Assembly: GCF_036689815.1 (NCBI RefSeq)
Contig: NZ_JBAHUR010000019.1
Span: 1 to 59,945, forward strand
Direction: 5' to 3'
Length of the DNA: 59,945 bases
Source: Magnetovibrio sp. PR-2
GTDB lineage: Bacteria > Pseudomonadota > Alphaproteobacteria > Rhodospirillales > Magnetovibrionaceae
Shown here: positions 35,276 to 43,481 of the stretch, piece by piece
Position numbering within the stretch: position 1 is the first letter of the stretch
Layout of the letters: each line of letters opens with the position of its first letter
Made by a program: the position numbers and the translations under genes
Notes under the pieces: model-generated
The model's database searches: none
Told to the model about the DNA's origin: nothing
What the model saw: the letters and a program-made list of their open reading frames with translations, nothing else

Positions 35276-37097
35276 ATTCGGCGCTCTGTTTGATCGGCGA
35301 ATTTAAGAGGGGCACATCCGCTAAAAAGTGCCGTAAAGACAGTTCTGGGTAATGTTTGTGAAGCACGGAACGGGCGTCATCAATCACTAAGCCTTCCCCA
35401 CCATCGCGACGCAGCCGTTTTAAAAACAGCGGGGCGTAATGATTGGTGTTCAACGCATGCCCAGCCCCTTCACTGGTGACATTGTCGTATAGATTTTCCA
35501 GTTCGCGGAAACGTTGGTTGTTCAACGCATCATATTCAGGTGTGGTGAAGCTGTTGTGATCGATACGGTACAAAGAGATGTCTTTGATCCGTTGTGTTTT
35601 GAGCGTTTCAAGCGCTTCTTTGATTTTTGCATAGCCGTATCCTTTACCCAAATAGGCCAGTTCTTCATCGACCGTATTTTCCACACCGATGTAAACGTAG
35701 TCCACGGCGTGGGTGTAGGTCCCTTTGTCATAATTGAAAAAGCGCTCAATTTGATCTCTTGTGGCTTTGTTGATCATACGTATGCCCGTTTGAAACGCGC
35801 ACACGCGCAAGCCTGTTTGATGAATGATCTCCGCCATGCGGCTGACACCTTCAATATCGCTGAACAAATCATCGTCGATGAAGGTGACGTTTTTCGCACC
35901 TGGCGGGATGTCGCCATCGTAGGCTTCATGTAAACGCTGCATCACGGATTGAAAAAAGCTCTGCATTGTTTTGTCGCTTGGAACGCGAACCGCCCCATGG
36001 AACGGTGCGGAACAAAACGAACAATAATTGCGACACCCGCGGGTGAGATAAATACACAGTCCCGTTTTCAGGTCTTCGGCGCTAAGCGATTGAAGGTCGA
36101 ACGGCACATGATCTTGCGTATATTGATTGATGACCGTCATGCGCTCAGAGCGCATCACATTTTCCCCAAAGACCAAAGTCCCGGGAAGGCTGCGAACATC
36201 TAGGTCGTCCAAAGCATCGCGCCCCCGCGTGCCCAAACGCCGGGCCAGCTCGGGCAGGATGTCTTCGCCCTCACCACGCACAAAGATGTCGGCCCCTTCC
36301 ATGGCCGCTGCGGCCTGTTCAGGGATGAGTGTTGGCGCGACACCGCCAATGGCGACCGCACAATTGGGTAAGACCTGACGAATGGTTTTGATGACGGTGT
36401 TCATTTCCAATTCGGAACGGGCAAATAACGTGATGGCAATCAAGTTAGGCGTGTGCGGCAAGGCGGTGATTTGGTCTTTTAAGTCTTGAGGTGAGCCGTC
36501 GCGCAAGCGCCAATCCAAGATGTCAAACGGCACATTTGCTTCACGCATGGCCCCTGCCAAATACTGCGTTGCACTGGAATACGCCCAAGGCGCACCGCTG
36601 CGGACATAGTGATTTCGAAACAACAGCACACGCGCTGGTTTATCTTCGTGCTGAACCTGAGGCAAAGAAGACGGCGAAGCAGGGCAAAGCGGTGTGCTCT
36701 TATCCCAAGCCTGGAATAGTTTGAGCTGTGCCACGAAACGACTGGTCGGGGTTGGGCTGTCCGGGTCAGGGAGTGTGATGGTGATTGTCCCATCGGGCTG
36801 GATACGAACGTCATAATCCGCACCGGGTTGCACAGAAATGTCGACATCCGTAAGGCCTGGGTATCGCAATTGCAAAACGGCGGCCACAACACGGGCTTGG
36901 CGCAGTGCAGCAATGCGGCCATTGGTCCAATCTAGGCTGACGTGCATCTTAGAAGAAAAGCCGATGGGGTCTTTGACATACAACACCGGACCGATTGTAG
37001 ATGGGAAATCAAAGATCAGCTTTTGTCCACTGACTTCTTCCCAAGCGGTGGCGTGGGCAAGCTCGTCATTTGCCAATGGAATGTAGAGATGATCCAT
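35274..37097 (-). CDS. B12-binding-domain radical-SAM enzyme
   Basis: A 607-residue enzyme. Residues about 1-160 are of unknown type, about 165-320 form a cobalamin-binding-like Rossmann region (VLLFRNHYVRSGAPWAYSSA, then CAVAIGGVAPTL and GADIFVRGEGE), and the radical-SAM motif is TRGCRNYCSFC (CxxxCxxC) near 369-379, with TFIDDDLF downstream. B12 radical-SAM enzymes methylate unactivated carbons or do other carbon chemistry; in RiPP loci they are C-methyltransferases. The ATG at 37097 is preferred over one at 37130. It converges on the precursor gene, sharing the terminator region, and is divergent from the unknown gene at 37141. Confidence 0.82.
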   Translation of the reverse strand: MDHLYIPLANDELAHATAWEEVSGQKLIFDFPSTIGPVLYVKDPIGFSSKMHVSLDWTNGRIAALRQARVVAAVLQLRYPGLTDVDISVQPGADYDVRIQPDGTITITLPDPDSPTPTSRFVAQLKLFQAWDKSTPLCPASPSSLPQVQHEDKPARVLLFRNHYVRSGAPWAYSSATQYLAGAMREANVPFDILDWRLRDGSPQDLKDQITALPHTPNLIAITLFARSELEMNTVIKTIRQVLPNCAVAIGGVAPTLIPEQAAAAMEGADIFVRGEGEDILPELARRLGTRGRDALDDLDVRSLPGTLVFGENVMRSERMTVINQYTQDHVPFDLQSLSAEDLKTGLCIYLTRGCRNYCSFCSAPFHGAVRVPSDKTMQSFFQSVMQRLHEAYDGDIPPGAKNVTFIDDDLFSDIEGVSRMAEIIHQTGLRVCAFQTGIRMINKATRDQIERFFNYDKGTYTHAVDYVYIGVENTVDEELAYLGKGYGYAKIKEALETLKTQRIKDISLYRIDHNSFTTPEYDALNNQRFRELENLYDNVTSEGAGHALNTNHYAPLFLKRLRRDGGEGLVIDDARSVLHKHYPELSLRHFLADVPLLNSPIKQSAE

Positions 37098-37140
37098 ACA
37101 AGTTGCTCTTGCAAAAGCTTCGGGCCACAATGACCACGCT

Positions 37141-38058
37141 ATGAACTATGATCATACCCTTGATGAAACGGAACTTCCAGGAAATGCCCCCACAAATGCT
37201 TTAGGTGGGGCGACGCCGGATCGCTTGCCGCGCGATGGACGGTATCGGGTGAATTATCATCACGGTATGAATAAGCTCAACTGGGACCAAATTTCTAAGA
37301 TCGAAGCCATCCCTGGTTACCAAGAGGTCTTTTATTATCCCTATCCCCACAACTACGTTCTGATTGCGTTACCGCAGCGCTCTGACCTGGATGGATATTT
37401 AGCGTCTATTCGAAAGACGTATGCGCCCTTGAACGATGCAGATGGGGCCTTGTTGGACTTCCTAGATCAGCAGATCACAGGCGAAGAAGCCCGCAACATC
37501 ATTGCACGTTGGCGTGAACGCCGCAGTCGTGGGCTAAATCTGGAAGGTGTGCGTTATGCTCATCAGTTAACGGGCTTGATGGGAAAAACATCTCTGCCTG
37601 AGTTGATCATGGAAGAACAGCCGGGTTTGATCGACCGCTTTGTGTTCATTTCGCCATCCATTCAAGCCACCGAACGGATCAATATCTATACACCGATTGA
37701 GAAAGCCGTCGACAACTTGGCGGCCCTGCTTTCTGCACTGGGAACAGATGAAAACATCACGGCTTCTTTTGACCGGATCGAAGTGGCAAAAGCGGGCTTG
37801 GATAGTGAACAAGACGAAGCGTTTCCGAGTTTGATCCTCTACCCTAAACAGAATGCTTCTGCTTTGGACCGGATTAAAGGGGCTCTCCAAACCTTGGCCC
37901 CGGCTTTGCTGCCAAAGCAAACGTTTGCCCAAGAATGGACCCATAATGCAACCTACAGCCAAGGGTTTAGGTTGTATAAATGTTATTTGCAGCTATTGGG
38001 GCAGCTGGACCACGTTTATGATTCCCAGCGCAACTATGCAAAGCTGCGCTCAGACTGA
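37141..38058 (+). CDS. Unknown protein of the RiPP locus
   Basis: A 305-residue soluble protein that I do not recognise with confidence. It has a disordered start (ELPGNAPTNALGGATPDRLP), an aromatic stretch (YQEVFYYPYPHNYVLI) and a middle with RFVFISPSIQATERINIYT followed by helices and SLILYPKQ. The second half vaguely recalls HopA1-type domains found in some lanthipeptide clusters, a weak impression. Its position, 43 bases from the divergent B12 radical-SAM start, implies that the two share control, so it probably helps modify, bind or regulate the same peptide. Confidence 0.6.
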   Translation: MNYDHTLDETELPGNAPTNALGGATPDRLPRDGRYRVNYHHGMNKLNWDQISKIEAIPGYQEVFYYPYPHNYVLIALPQRSDLDGYLASIRKTYAPLNDADGALLDFLDQQITGEEARNIIARWRERRSRGLNLEGVRYAHQLTGLMGKTSLPELIMEEQPGLIDRFVFISPSIQATERINIYTPIEKAVDNLAALLSALGTDENITASFDRIEVAKAGLDSEQDEAFPSLILYPKQNASALDRIKGALQTLAPALLPKQTFAQEWTHNATYSQGFRLYKCYLQLLGQLDHVYDSQRNYAKLRSD

Positions 38059-38190
38059 GACTTTCAGGCCGGCTTGCTCTCATTCTCATCAAATGCGATC
38101 AGAGCTTTAAAGCTGACTTGGGACTTGAGATTGTAGCGCACAAATAATTTAGAGATATAAACCTTGCCGATGTGTTTTGTTGATCATTTT

Positions 38191-38334
38191 TTATGCCTCT
38201 TTTGCACAATAAGCTGCCCACTTATCCATAAGCGGCACGCGCATCTCAAAGAGATCGCTACGCATGTAGGCGACCTCAACAGCGCTGCCGAGTGTGTGTG
38301 CGAGGGCAGCCTCGGCTGCTTCGCGCCGAACGTT
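38191..38334 (-). pseudogene. C-terminal remnant of a P4-type integrase
   Basis: The minus strand reads RREAAEAALAHTLGSAVEVA, then YMRSDLFEMRVPLMDKWAAY and stops at 38191-38193. This is the standard tail of P4/CP4-type tyrosine integrases (ALAH..G..VE.AY.RSDLFE.RR.LM..WA.Y). Nothing integrase-like continues upstream; the open frame merely runs on into the tRNA fragment at 38467-38525. It is a scar of an earlier element at the same tRNA site and belongs to a different integrase family from the intact one at 48351. Confidence 0.8.
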
Positions 38335-38466
38335 GGCAACTTCTATTGCCCATATATACACGCGAAAATCAGCGAAATTAAGCGAACCCTGATGAGATCG
38401 TTCAGAGTTTAATGCGTTGAAATTAAGCTTGTTTTTAGGTATTTGCGGACTTCCGCGAAAGTGGGG

Positions 38467-38525
38467 ATGGCGGAGAGAGAGGGATTCGAACCCTCGGTGC
38501 CCGTGAAGGCACAACGGTTTTCGAG
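38467..38525 (-). repeat. tRNA-Ser 3' part, left attachment site of the mobilizable element
   Basis: On the minus strand these 59 bases read from the anticodon loop (CTCGAAA, anticodon CGA) through variable arm and T-arm (GGTTCGAATCC) to the acceptor end CTCTCCGCCA. The 5' half of the tRNA is absent. The same 59 bases recur at 49494-49552 with one difference (G/A in the variable arm). They are the direct repeats created by site-specific integration. Confidence 0.9.
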
Positions 38526-38889
38526 ACCTGTAGTTTCAATAATATAACACATTCAAAATCAAAGATAAATATTATAAGTCATTGTTATTAAAGTAATATG
38601 TTGTCACTCTAAATTGCACCTTATTACCTGCAATCACTGCCATTTACGATACTAATTGCAACGAAATTGTGATGAGTAAAAGTGTGTTATTACCGCTAAT
38701 GACTTGGCGGCGTTTCACTCGTTTTTGCTGTTTTTCACAGATTTTTAATTAAAGACCTGATACGGTATTCAAGTCGCTCACGCGATCTGCATATCTTACT
38801 GCAGAAAGGGTTTGCCCTGCGTAACCAAATTACGACATTGATGCGATCTATAATGCCTATCTGGATTTGGAACTTACGTACCTAGACGG

Positions 38890-39120
38890 AAACCAAGGAA
38901 GTGGAGCTCTCATTGGATTCGAGAGAGTGAGGAACATCTGAGCCTAAACAGGATGCGGCTAGGACGAGGCTAGTTAGAAGGGTCGTCCCGTTGGGGAGAA
39001 AGCCAAGATCGCAGGATGACCGTGAGCATACACGGGCAGTGAGGGTATCCCGCCGGCAACGCGTATAAGATCCGGTTTCTGAAACTATAGGCGCATAGCG
39101 TCTAAAGATCGGAGGCCGAG
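38890..39120 (+). ncRNA. Candidate structured RNA in the element's left end
   Basis: The first 360 bases of the element (38526-38889) are AT-rich and without a gene. Then a GC-richer block begins with several stems: GGACGA 38962-38967 with TCGTCC 38983-38988, and CCGTG 39020-39024 with CACGG 39031-39035, among others. It runs up to the ribosome-binding site of the gene at 39124. It could be a folded leader, an origin region or an unrelated ncRNA; no known class is recognised. Confidence 0.3.
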
Positions 39121-39123
39121 CTT

Positions 39124-39480
39124 ATGCACGGAAACCATCATGACCGCTTCGTGACACGTCAGCAATTAGCTGACATATACCCACATATTTTCAAAGAAAA
39201 CACTCTGGCAAATTGGGCAAGCCAGAAGAAGGGGCCGCCGTTTACCAATATCGGTGGAGGAAAGACTGCCCAAGCGATATACGACCTTGTTTTGGTTGAA
39301 AGGTATATTGCAAAAAACATTGTAGCAGATGCGCAGGAGCGATGCCCTGAGGTGCTAGAAGGATTTGATCCTTTGAGCATAGCGTCACTACCCAGACAAC
39401 CTGACAAGAAAATTGACCGACGTAGAGCTTCTGGCGGGCGTGGGCTTGCTTCCATTAAACGGAAGGGAGCTAAGTCATGA
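39124..39480 (+). CDS. Excisionase/AlpA-like small DNA-binding protein
   Basis: A 118-residue protein. Residues 8-60 (RFVTRQQLADIY, NTLANWASQKKGPPF, IGGGKTAQAIYDLVLVERYI) have the shape of a MerR-like winged helix as used by AlpA and excisionases: a recognition helix followed by a basic turn and a hydrophobic helix. The C-terminus is basic (KKIDRRRASGGRGLASIKRK). Such proteins steer excision or activate the integrase of integrative elements. The stop overlaps the next start by four bases (ATGA). Confidence 0.65.
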   Translation: MHGNHHDRFVTRQQLADIYPHIFKENTLANWASQKKGPPFTNIGGGKTAQAIYDLVLVERYIAKNIVADAQERCPEVLEGFDPLSIASLPRQPDKKIDRRRASGGRGLASIKRKGAKS

Positions 39481-39692
39481 AAAAGCTTCGGATGATGTTT
39501 GAAAGGGCGGGGCACTATGTGGCGATAACCATTTTGGTTGTTGGATATCTCGGTGCTATTTATACCGTCAGTTTTAAACTAGCGATCATAGCGACAGTAG
39601 CGGTGATTCTATATTGGGCTAACAATCGCTGTTTTGGCAAAACATTACCCACAAGGTCAATGATCAGGAGGGGGCGTGATGGAAATGGATAA
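39477..39692 (+). CDS. Small membrane protein of the mobilizable element
   Basis: A 71-residue protein with two hydrophobic segments near 13-31 (YVAITILVVGYLGAIYTV) and 33-48 (KLAIIATVAVILYWAN) between basic ends. It is coupled to the excisionase-like gene by an ATGA overlap and its 3' end overlaps the following gene by 14 bases. Function unknown; it resembles small entry-exclusion or accessory proteins only in size. Confidence 0.6.
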   Translation: MKKLRMMFERAGHYVAITILVVGYLGAIYTVSFKLAIIATVAVILYWANNRCFGKTLPTRSMIRRGRDGNG

Positions 39693-40008
39693 TGAAATTC
39701 ATTTTGAAGATGTGCGCCCAATCGGCTCAGTACCAGAAGACATCTTGATCGATCCGGAGATTTCTAGTGATGCAAGATTAGTGTTGGCATGGATGGTATC
39801 GCGTGGAGAGCGGTGGAAAATATTAGTCTGGTATCTAAAAGAAAGATTGGATCTTTCGGATTACATGTGGAGAAAGGTTCGAGAAGAATTGAAGGAAAGG
39901 GGGTATTACCAGCAGTATCAAAAGCGTGGTGAAGATGGAAAATTGCACTGGGTGAAGAAAGTTACAAATAAGCAAATTTACTTTCCTCCAAAAAGAAAGC
40001 GGAGGTAA
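39679..40008 (+). CDS. Winged-helix protein, possible replication or copy-control factor of the element
   Basis: A 109-residue basic protein. The start at ATG 39679 has AGGAGG (39667-39672) well placed. It reads ISSDARLVLAWMVSRGERW, a first helix pair, then LKERLDLSDYMWRKVREELK, a clear recognition-type helix, and ends with basic KRKRR. This is the pattern of winged-helix domains in plasmid replication initiators and helix-turn-helix proteins of integrative elements. It is too short to be a full initiator. It is the last of three overlapping genes. Confidence 0.55.
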   Translation: MEMDNEIHFEDVRPIGSVPEDILIDPEISSDARLVLAWMVSRGERWKILVWYLKERLDLSDYMWRKVREELKERGYYQQYQKRGEDGKLHWVKKVTNKQIYFPPKRKRR

Positions 40009-40500
40009 CCCATATATGTAAAACTCACCACCCTGGGAAATTTCCAGGGTAGTGAGTTTGCCACGGTACGGAATTTTTCGTTAATAGATTTAGAGATGAT
40101 GAGATTAAGAGTAGATATATACTATACGAACCGTTCCGCGCAGCGGATCGTCCACAGCTCGTGAAGCGCGCCTTCATGGAGCGCTGTAGCGAGCGAGCTG
40201 TGGGCGAAACCCGGCCAACGTTTGTCTCCGTTGTGAGTGATGTTTTTAGATCTAAATCTTTTAAACCTTAGATCTAGGATCTAAAGATCTAACAGCCGCC
40301 CCTTAGGGCGGCGTCCTTGCCAAATTTTTCGAAAGTATCGAAGCTGCTCGCGTAAAAGAGCTCGTGCGTTGTCGAGTTGTCTGCGAAATGGAGCGAGCTT
40401 AGCTCGCAACCTGGCGTCTCAGCCTACGGCTTCGACCAGGCGCGGCCCTAACGGGCCTATAAGCGCCTGTGATGCCCTGCGGGCTGTCTCCAAGGGGCAT
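40009..40500. other. Hairpin-rich intergenic region between the small operon and mobA
   Basis: No gene is visible. Three symmetrical elements are: AAACTCAC 40021-40028 with GTGAGTTT 40052-40059 enclosing an ACCCTGG/CCAGGGT stem (a strong hairpin, likely ending the 39124-40008 operon); CCACAGCTCG 40151-40160 with CGAGCTGTGG 40194-40203; and the 12-base palindrome TTTAGATCTAAA at 40245-40256 followed by further AGATCT copies to about 40291. CCGCCC/GGGCGG at about 40297-40312 may end mobA transcription. The AGATCT cluster could be a binding region of a plasmid-type initiator. Confidence 0.5.
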
Positions 40501-42411
40501 TTATTCGCGCCCTTTGCCTTTGCTACCTTTGTTAACCGATTTGCTCATCGATGTTGTTTTGATGTCTTCCAGAAGTTTTGGGCGTTCGGCCTTAATGAAT
40601 GCATTTATCTGATTTACCCCAGCCCTGAAGTGACGATTCTTTTTGGCATTGTTAGATATCTGAGGGGCACGTTTTGCCGCAGCCAAGGCTTCTTTCGTGA
40701 CTTTTTGGATCGCAATTATCTGCTTGTCTGTTTTAGGACCAAGAACCCTGTAGGCAACCTCTTTCGCTTTGGGATCTTCCGGGTCAAACTCAAGAGGCTC
40801 TGCCTTTGTTTCTGTTGGTGAATTCTTCTTATCAGCTGTTCTGGCCCCTTTTTTCAATGACTGTTCAATTCGGTTCAGGGCCATTTGGGCTTGCTGAATT
40901 TCTAACCAGTCAGCACCAGACCGCTCCTTCTCATGCAACTTCGTTTTGGTTGCTATATGAGTTTCTGCCTTCTCTTGATCGGACATTTGAGAAAGAAGCT
41001 CTTCGCACTCAGTAGTAAACGCGATGTTAGTGAAGCCTGTTCTCGGCTGGCCAGGCACATCTGGATATTCGATGATCCAAGGTTTGCCCACTACATCCCG
41101 CAGACGCGATTGGAGTTCTCTTGCTTCATTTTCATTCTGTTTATGTGCTTGTGGTTCTGTGATCGGCTGAGATGAAACATCGGGCTTTCTTTCAGTTGCG
41201 GATGGTTCCGGTATGTGGGCTGGATATGATTGTATGGTTGGACGGAATTCTGCAAACAGTTCGTCAATTTCCTTCTTATGCAAATCATCCTGGCGTTGTT
41301 TTTCGGCTTTGTAATTCTTTTCTAACTGTTCAATAGTGATGCCTTGTTGCTTTGCTTCAAGATAGAATGTCCAGTCACAATCGAACCTATCTTCAAGCTT
41401 TTGCCGCCCGTTGCCTGCGCCAGCAATTTTCGTGAGCTTGGCTTCGTTGCCATGATCGTCGCAAAGCTTCATGCCTCGACCGGAGGCACGAAGGTGATAG
41501 CCATCCCGGTTGAGCCGGTCTTCTAACTCCTCCCAGCTGGTGAGAGTTGTGAAGGGTTTGTCAGCAAGATCTTGTTTAACCTGACGGGCAAACTTTTCCA
41601 TATCCACGCGTGATTTGCGAGGGCGATTCCGAGGGACCTGGATTTCTCCACGGCGCACTTTATCCCAATCGTATGTCTTTCCAGTACTTGGATCGATGTG
41701 TCGACCAGGTTCAATTTTTAAGCCAAAATCTTTTTCGATTTGGCACTTCATTTCTTCAAGCTTAATTAAGTCACGCAACGGATCTGACACTGTGCATTTA
41801 GTCGGATGAACACGATTTATCATGACGTGCATATGCCGATTGTCAGTATCGCCATGAACAACGTATAGAGCCTGATGCTCATCCATGCTCAAGGCCCGCA
41901 GCATTCGCTCTGCCGTCGCACCCCAAAGCTCAGGGGTTGATTTGTCATTGTCAATTTCGGGAAGGGATACAACATAGTGCAAGGAGGCCGCTTTTCGTGC
42001 ACGCGTGTTGAGGGCCGCTGTTTCACCCATCCAATTCGCTACATCTCGAACTTGGTTTGCTGTGAGAGGTTTTTTGTCATTGAACTGGCAGTTTAATGAC
42101 GCTGATATTTCCACGCGCCCCTCCCCATCTTTATGCGGGCGGTTACCGTTTGAATCTGGCTCACCTTCCAGAAAATATTCAGCCAATCCAATAAAATCAC
42201 GCCGGTGTTGATGGCGGGGGCGTGGGGTAGAGCCAATGGGGTTGGCAGGAGTGCTGCGGCGGTTTCCACCGGTTCTTACAGAGGGGCCGATAATGCCTAT
42301 TTTCTGCCCCTTAGTGAGCTCGCGCATGGCTTTGTCTTCTGCAACACCAGCCCCCCCTGTGTGACGCCTTGTGGGGTCGTCTTCAAGCTTCTGAATTTTT
42401 TTTACGATCAT
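40501..42411 (-). CDS. mobA: MobA-type relaxase
   Basis: A 636-residue relaxase. The metal-binding histidine motif is VVHGDTDNRHMHVMINRVHP, with H186, D188, H193 and H195, typical of MOBP-type enzymes; HYVVSLPE precedes it. The N-terminal about 300 residues form the nicking domain; the rest is charged, helical and without helicase or primase motifs. MobA nicks oriT and pilots single-stranded DNA into a helper's conjugation channel. It begins inside the end of mobC (29-base overlap), the usual arrangement. The basic C-terminus (SKSVNKGSKGKGRE) is intact. Confidence 0.9.
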   Translation of the reverse strand: MIVKKIQKLEDDPTRRHTGGAGVAEDKAMRELTKGQKIGIIGPSVRTGGNRRSTPANPIGSTPRPRHQHRRDFIGLAEYFLEGEPDSNGNRPHKDGEGRVEISASLNCQFNDKKPLTANQVRDVANWMGETAALNTRARKAASLHYVVSLPEIDNDKSTPELWGATAERMLRALSMDEHQALYVVHGDTDNRHMHVMINRVHPTKCTVSDPLRDLIKLEEMKCQIEKDFGLKIEPGRHIDPSTGKTYDWDKVRRGEIQVPRNRPRKSRVDMEKFARQVKQDLADKPFTTLTSWEELEDRLNRDGYHLRASGRGMKLCDDHGNEAKLTKIAGAGNGRQKLEDRFDCDWTFYLEAKQQGITIEQLEKNYKAEKQRQDDLHKKEIDELFAEFRPTIQSYPAHIPEPSATERKPDVSSQPITEPQAHKQNENEARELQSRLRDVVGKPWIIEYPDVPGQPRTGFTNIAFTTECEELLSQMSDQEKAETHIATKTKLHEKERSGADWLEIQQAQMALNRIEQSLKKGARTADKKNSPTETKAEPLEFDPEDPKAKEVAYRVLGPKTDKQIIAIQKVTKEALAAAKRAPQISNNAKKNRHFRAGVNQINAFIKAERPKLLEDIKTTSMSKSVNKGSKGKGRE

Positions 42412-42748
42412 CGGTGTGACCTATTTGTTTTACAGCAACACTGAGTTCATCAAGAACGCAAAAAATGCGCTCTTCAAGTTCCTGTAAACCTTCGTTATGA
42501 GCCCTGCGAGTTAGTTGGTTGAGGTTGTTTCCTAGCAACATCAATTGACGAATAGTTTTTGCGTCTGTGCGTGAAAATAAGCGTTTCAGGGACGCGTTGC
42601 GGATGTATGTCGAAGTGCTATTGAAGCCAGCGCTCTCGGCAAGTTTTTCGAGTTCTTCGTTTTCACGCGCGCTGTAGCGAACAGACCAAATACGTTCACG
42701 GTAATCTGGCTTCTTTTCGCGCTTTTTTGAGGGGCTTTTTGGGTTCAT
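42383..42748 (-). CDS. mobC: MobC-type relaxosome accessory protein
   Basis: A 121-residue protein. The ATG at 42748 is chosen over a longer frame starting inside the oriT repeats at 42832. Residues about 18-60 (RIWSVRYSARENEELEKLAE, SAGFNSTSTYIRNASLKRL) form a ribbon-helix-helix-like DNA-binding part; MLLGNNLNQLTRRAHNEG is the MobC signature (N-x-L-N-Q-L). MobC opens oriT for the relaxase. It is transcribed away from the oriT candidate and overlaps mobA. Confidence 0.85.
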   Translation of the reverse strand: MNPKSPSKKREKKPDYRERIWSVRYSARENEELEKLAESAGFNSTSTYIRNASLKRLFSRTDAKTIRQLMLLGNNLNQLTRRAHNEGLQELEERIFCVLDELSVAVKQIGHTDDRKKNSEA

Positions 42749-42810
42749 TTTTAGACCTTGAGTGGGCCTGCGGGCTCCACGAAAGCTGGTGATAATTATA
42801 CGCGTAGCGT

Positions 42811-42970
42811 ATGACATTATCCTCGCCAGCACTATACCTAATATCTATTTTTTCTTGAAAACATGGTGTGTCTAGTGTAGTGTGGGGCGTGTGTCACAAA
42901 TTACTGAACAGAGATAAGTGTGCTGGCGAGGATAATGTCATACATAAATGTATGTCCTTATCGCCAGCAT
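42811..42970. other. Candidate oriT: 22-bp perfect inverted repeat plus hairpin
   Basis: ATGACATTATCCTCGCCAGCAC at 42811-42832 is repeated, inverted and without error, at 42920-42941. A third, shortened copy (about 42952-42970) pairs with the second to form a hairpin whose tip is ATACATAAATGTAT. The block separates divergent mobC and the gene at 43043, the standard place for oriT. The nick site cannot be fixed by eye. Confidence 0.75.
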
Positions 42971-43042
42971 TCGGGGATGGCTGCGCCACCCCTCAAGTCT
43001 TTGGGAAAGCTGATATGACGTCAGCATTAAAAGGAATGTGAC

Positions 43043-43471
43043 ATGCAAAATGAATCGAACGAATTCATCGCGAAACAACCGAAAAATTTAGACGCCCATG
43101 AGCAGATTGGAGCCGAAGAAATCGGCCACGAAACTGTGACTGATGGGGCTGTGCCGGAGAGCCAATTTCAGCGTGTTCTCGGGTGGGGATATGCTGGCGC
43201 GTCTTTCGTCTTTGCGGGGGTTTTGTGGTTCGTTGATGAAGCGTCAGTACCCGTTGTAACGTTCGGCTTTATTGGCTTCATTCTTCTGATTTTTGCTGCC
43301 GTTAAAATCAAGGGATTTTTGTCTGATCCCGCGTCAATTCCCTATAAATATGATCAGGTCGAAAAGTGGATAATTATTGCTTTTGAGCGCCTACGTCTAG
43401 AGCTCGGAAACAAAACTCTTGGCACGTTGATTGTGCTCGCAGTGCTCGCCCCATTTATTCTTTCTCTTTGA
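43043..43471 (+). CDS. Membrane protein of the mobilizable element
   Basis: A 142-residue protein with a soluble acidic start of about 45 residues, hydrophobic segments near 48-64 (GWGYAGASFVFAGVLWF) and 69-88 (VPVVTFGFIGFILLIFAAV), and a last one at 126-141. AAGGA sits in front of the ATG. It is followed 10 bases later by the TrbL/VirB6-like gene, so both belong to one transcription unit leaving the oriT region. I recognise no family; a role in docking to the mating channel is a guess. Confidence 0.6.
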   Translation: MQNESNEFIAKQPKNLDAHEQIGAEEIGHETVTDGAVPESQFQRVLGWGYAGASFVFAGVLWFVDEASVPVVTFGFIGFILLIFAAVKIKGFLSDPASIPYKYDQVEKWIIIAFERLRLELGNKTLGTLIVLAVLAPFILSL

Positions 43472-43481
43472 GGGGTGTGCT

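Noticed and set aside
38335-38514. N-terminal part of the open frame covering the integrase remnant
   Set aside because: It translates the tRNA-Ser fragment and unrelated DNA (MCLHGHRGFESLSLRH is tRNA sequence).
38467-38525. Calling a functional tRNA-Ser here or at 49494-49552
   Set aside because: Only the 3' part from the anticodon loop on is present; acceptor 5' strand, D-arm and a complete anticodon stem are missing.
40369-40821. Plus-strand 150-codon frame
   Set aside because: Mostly antisense to the relaxase C-terminus; Cys/Phe-rich composition is not protein-like.
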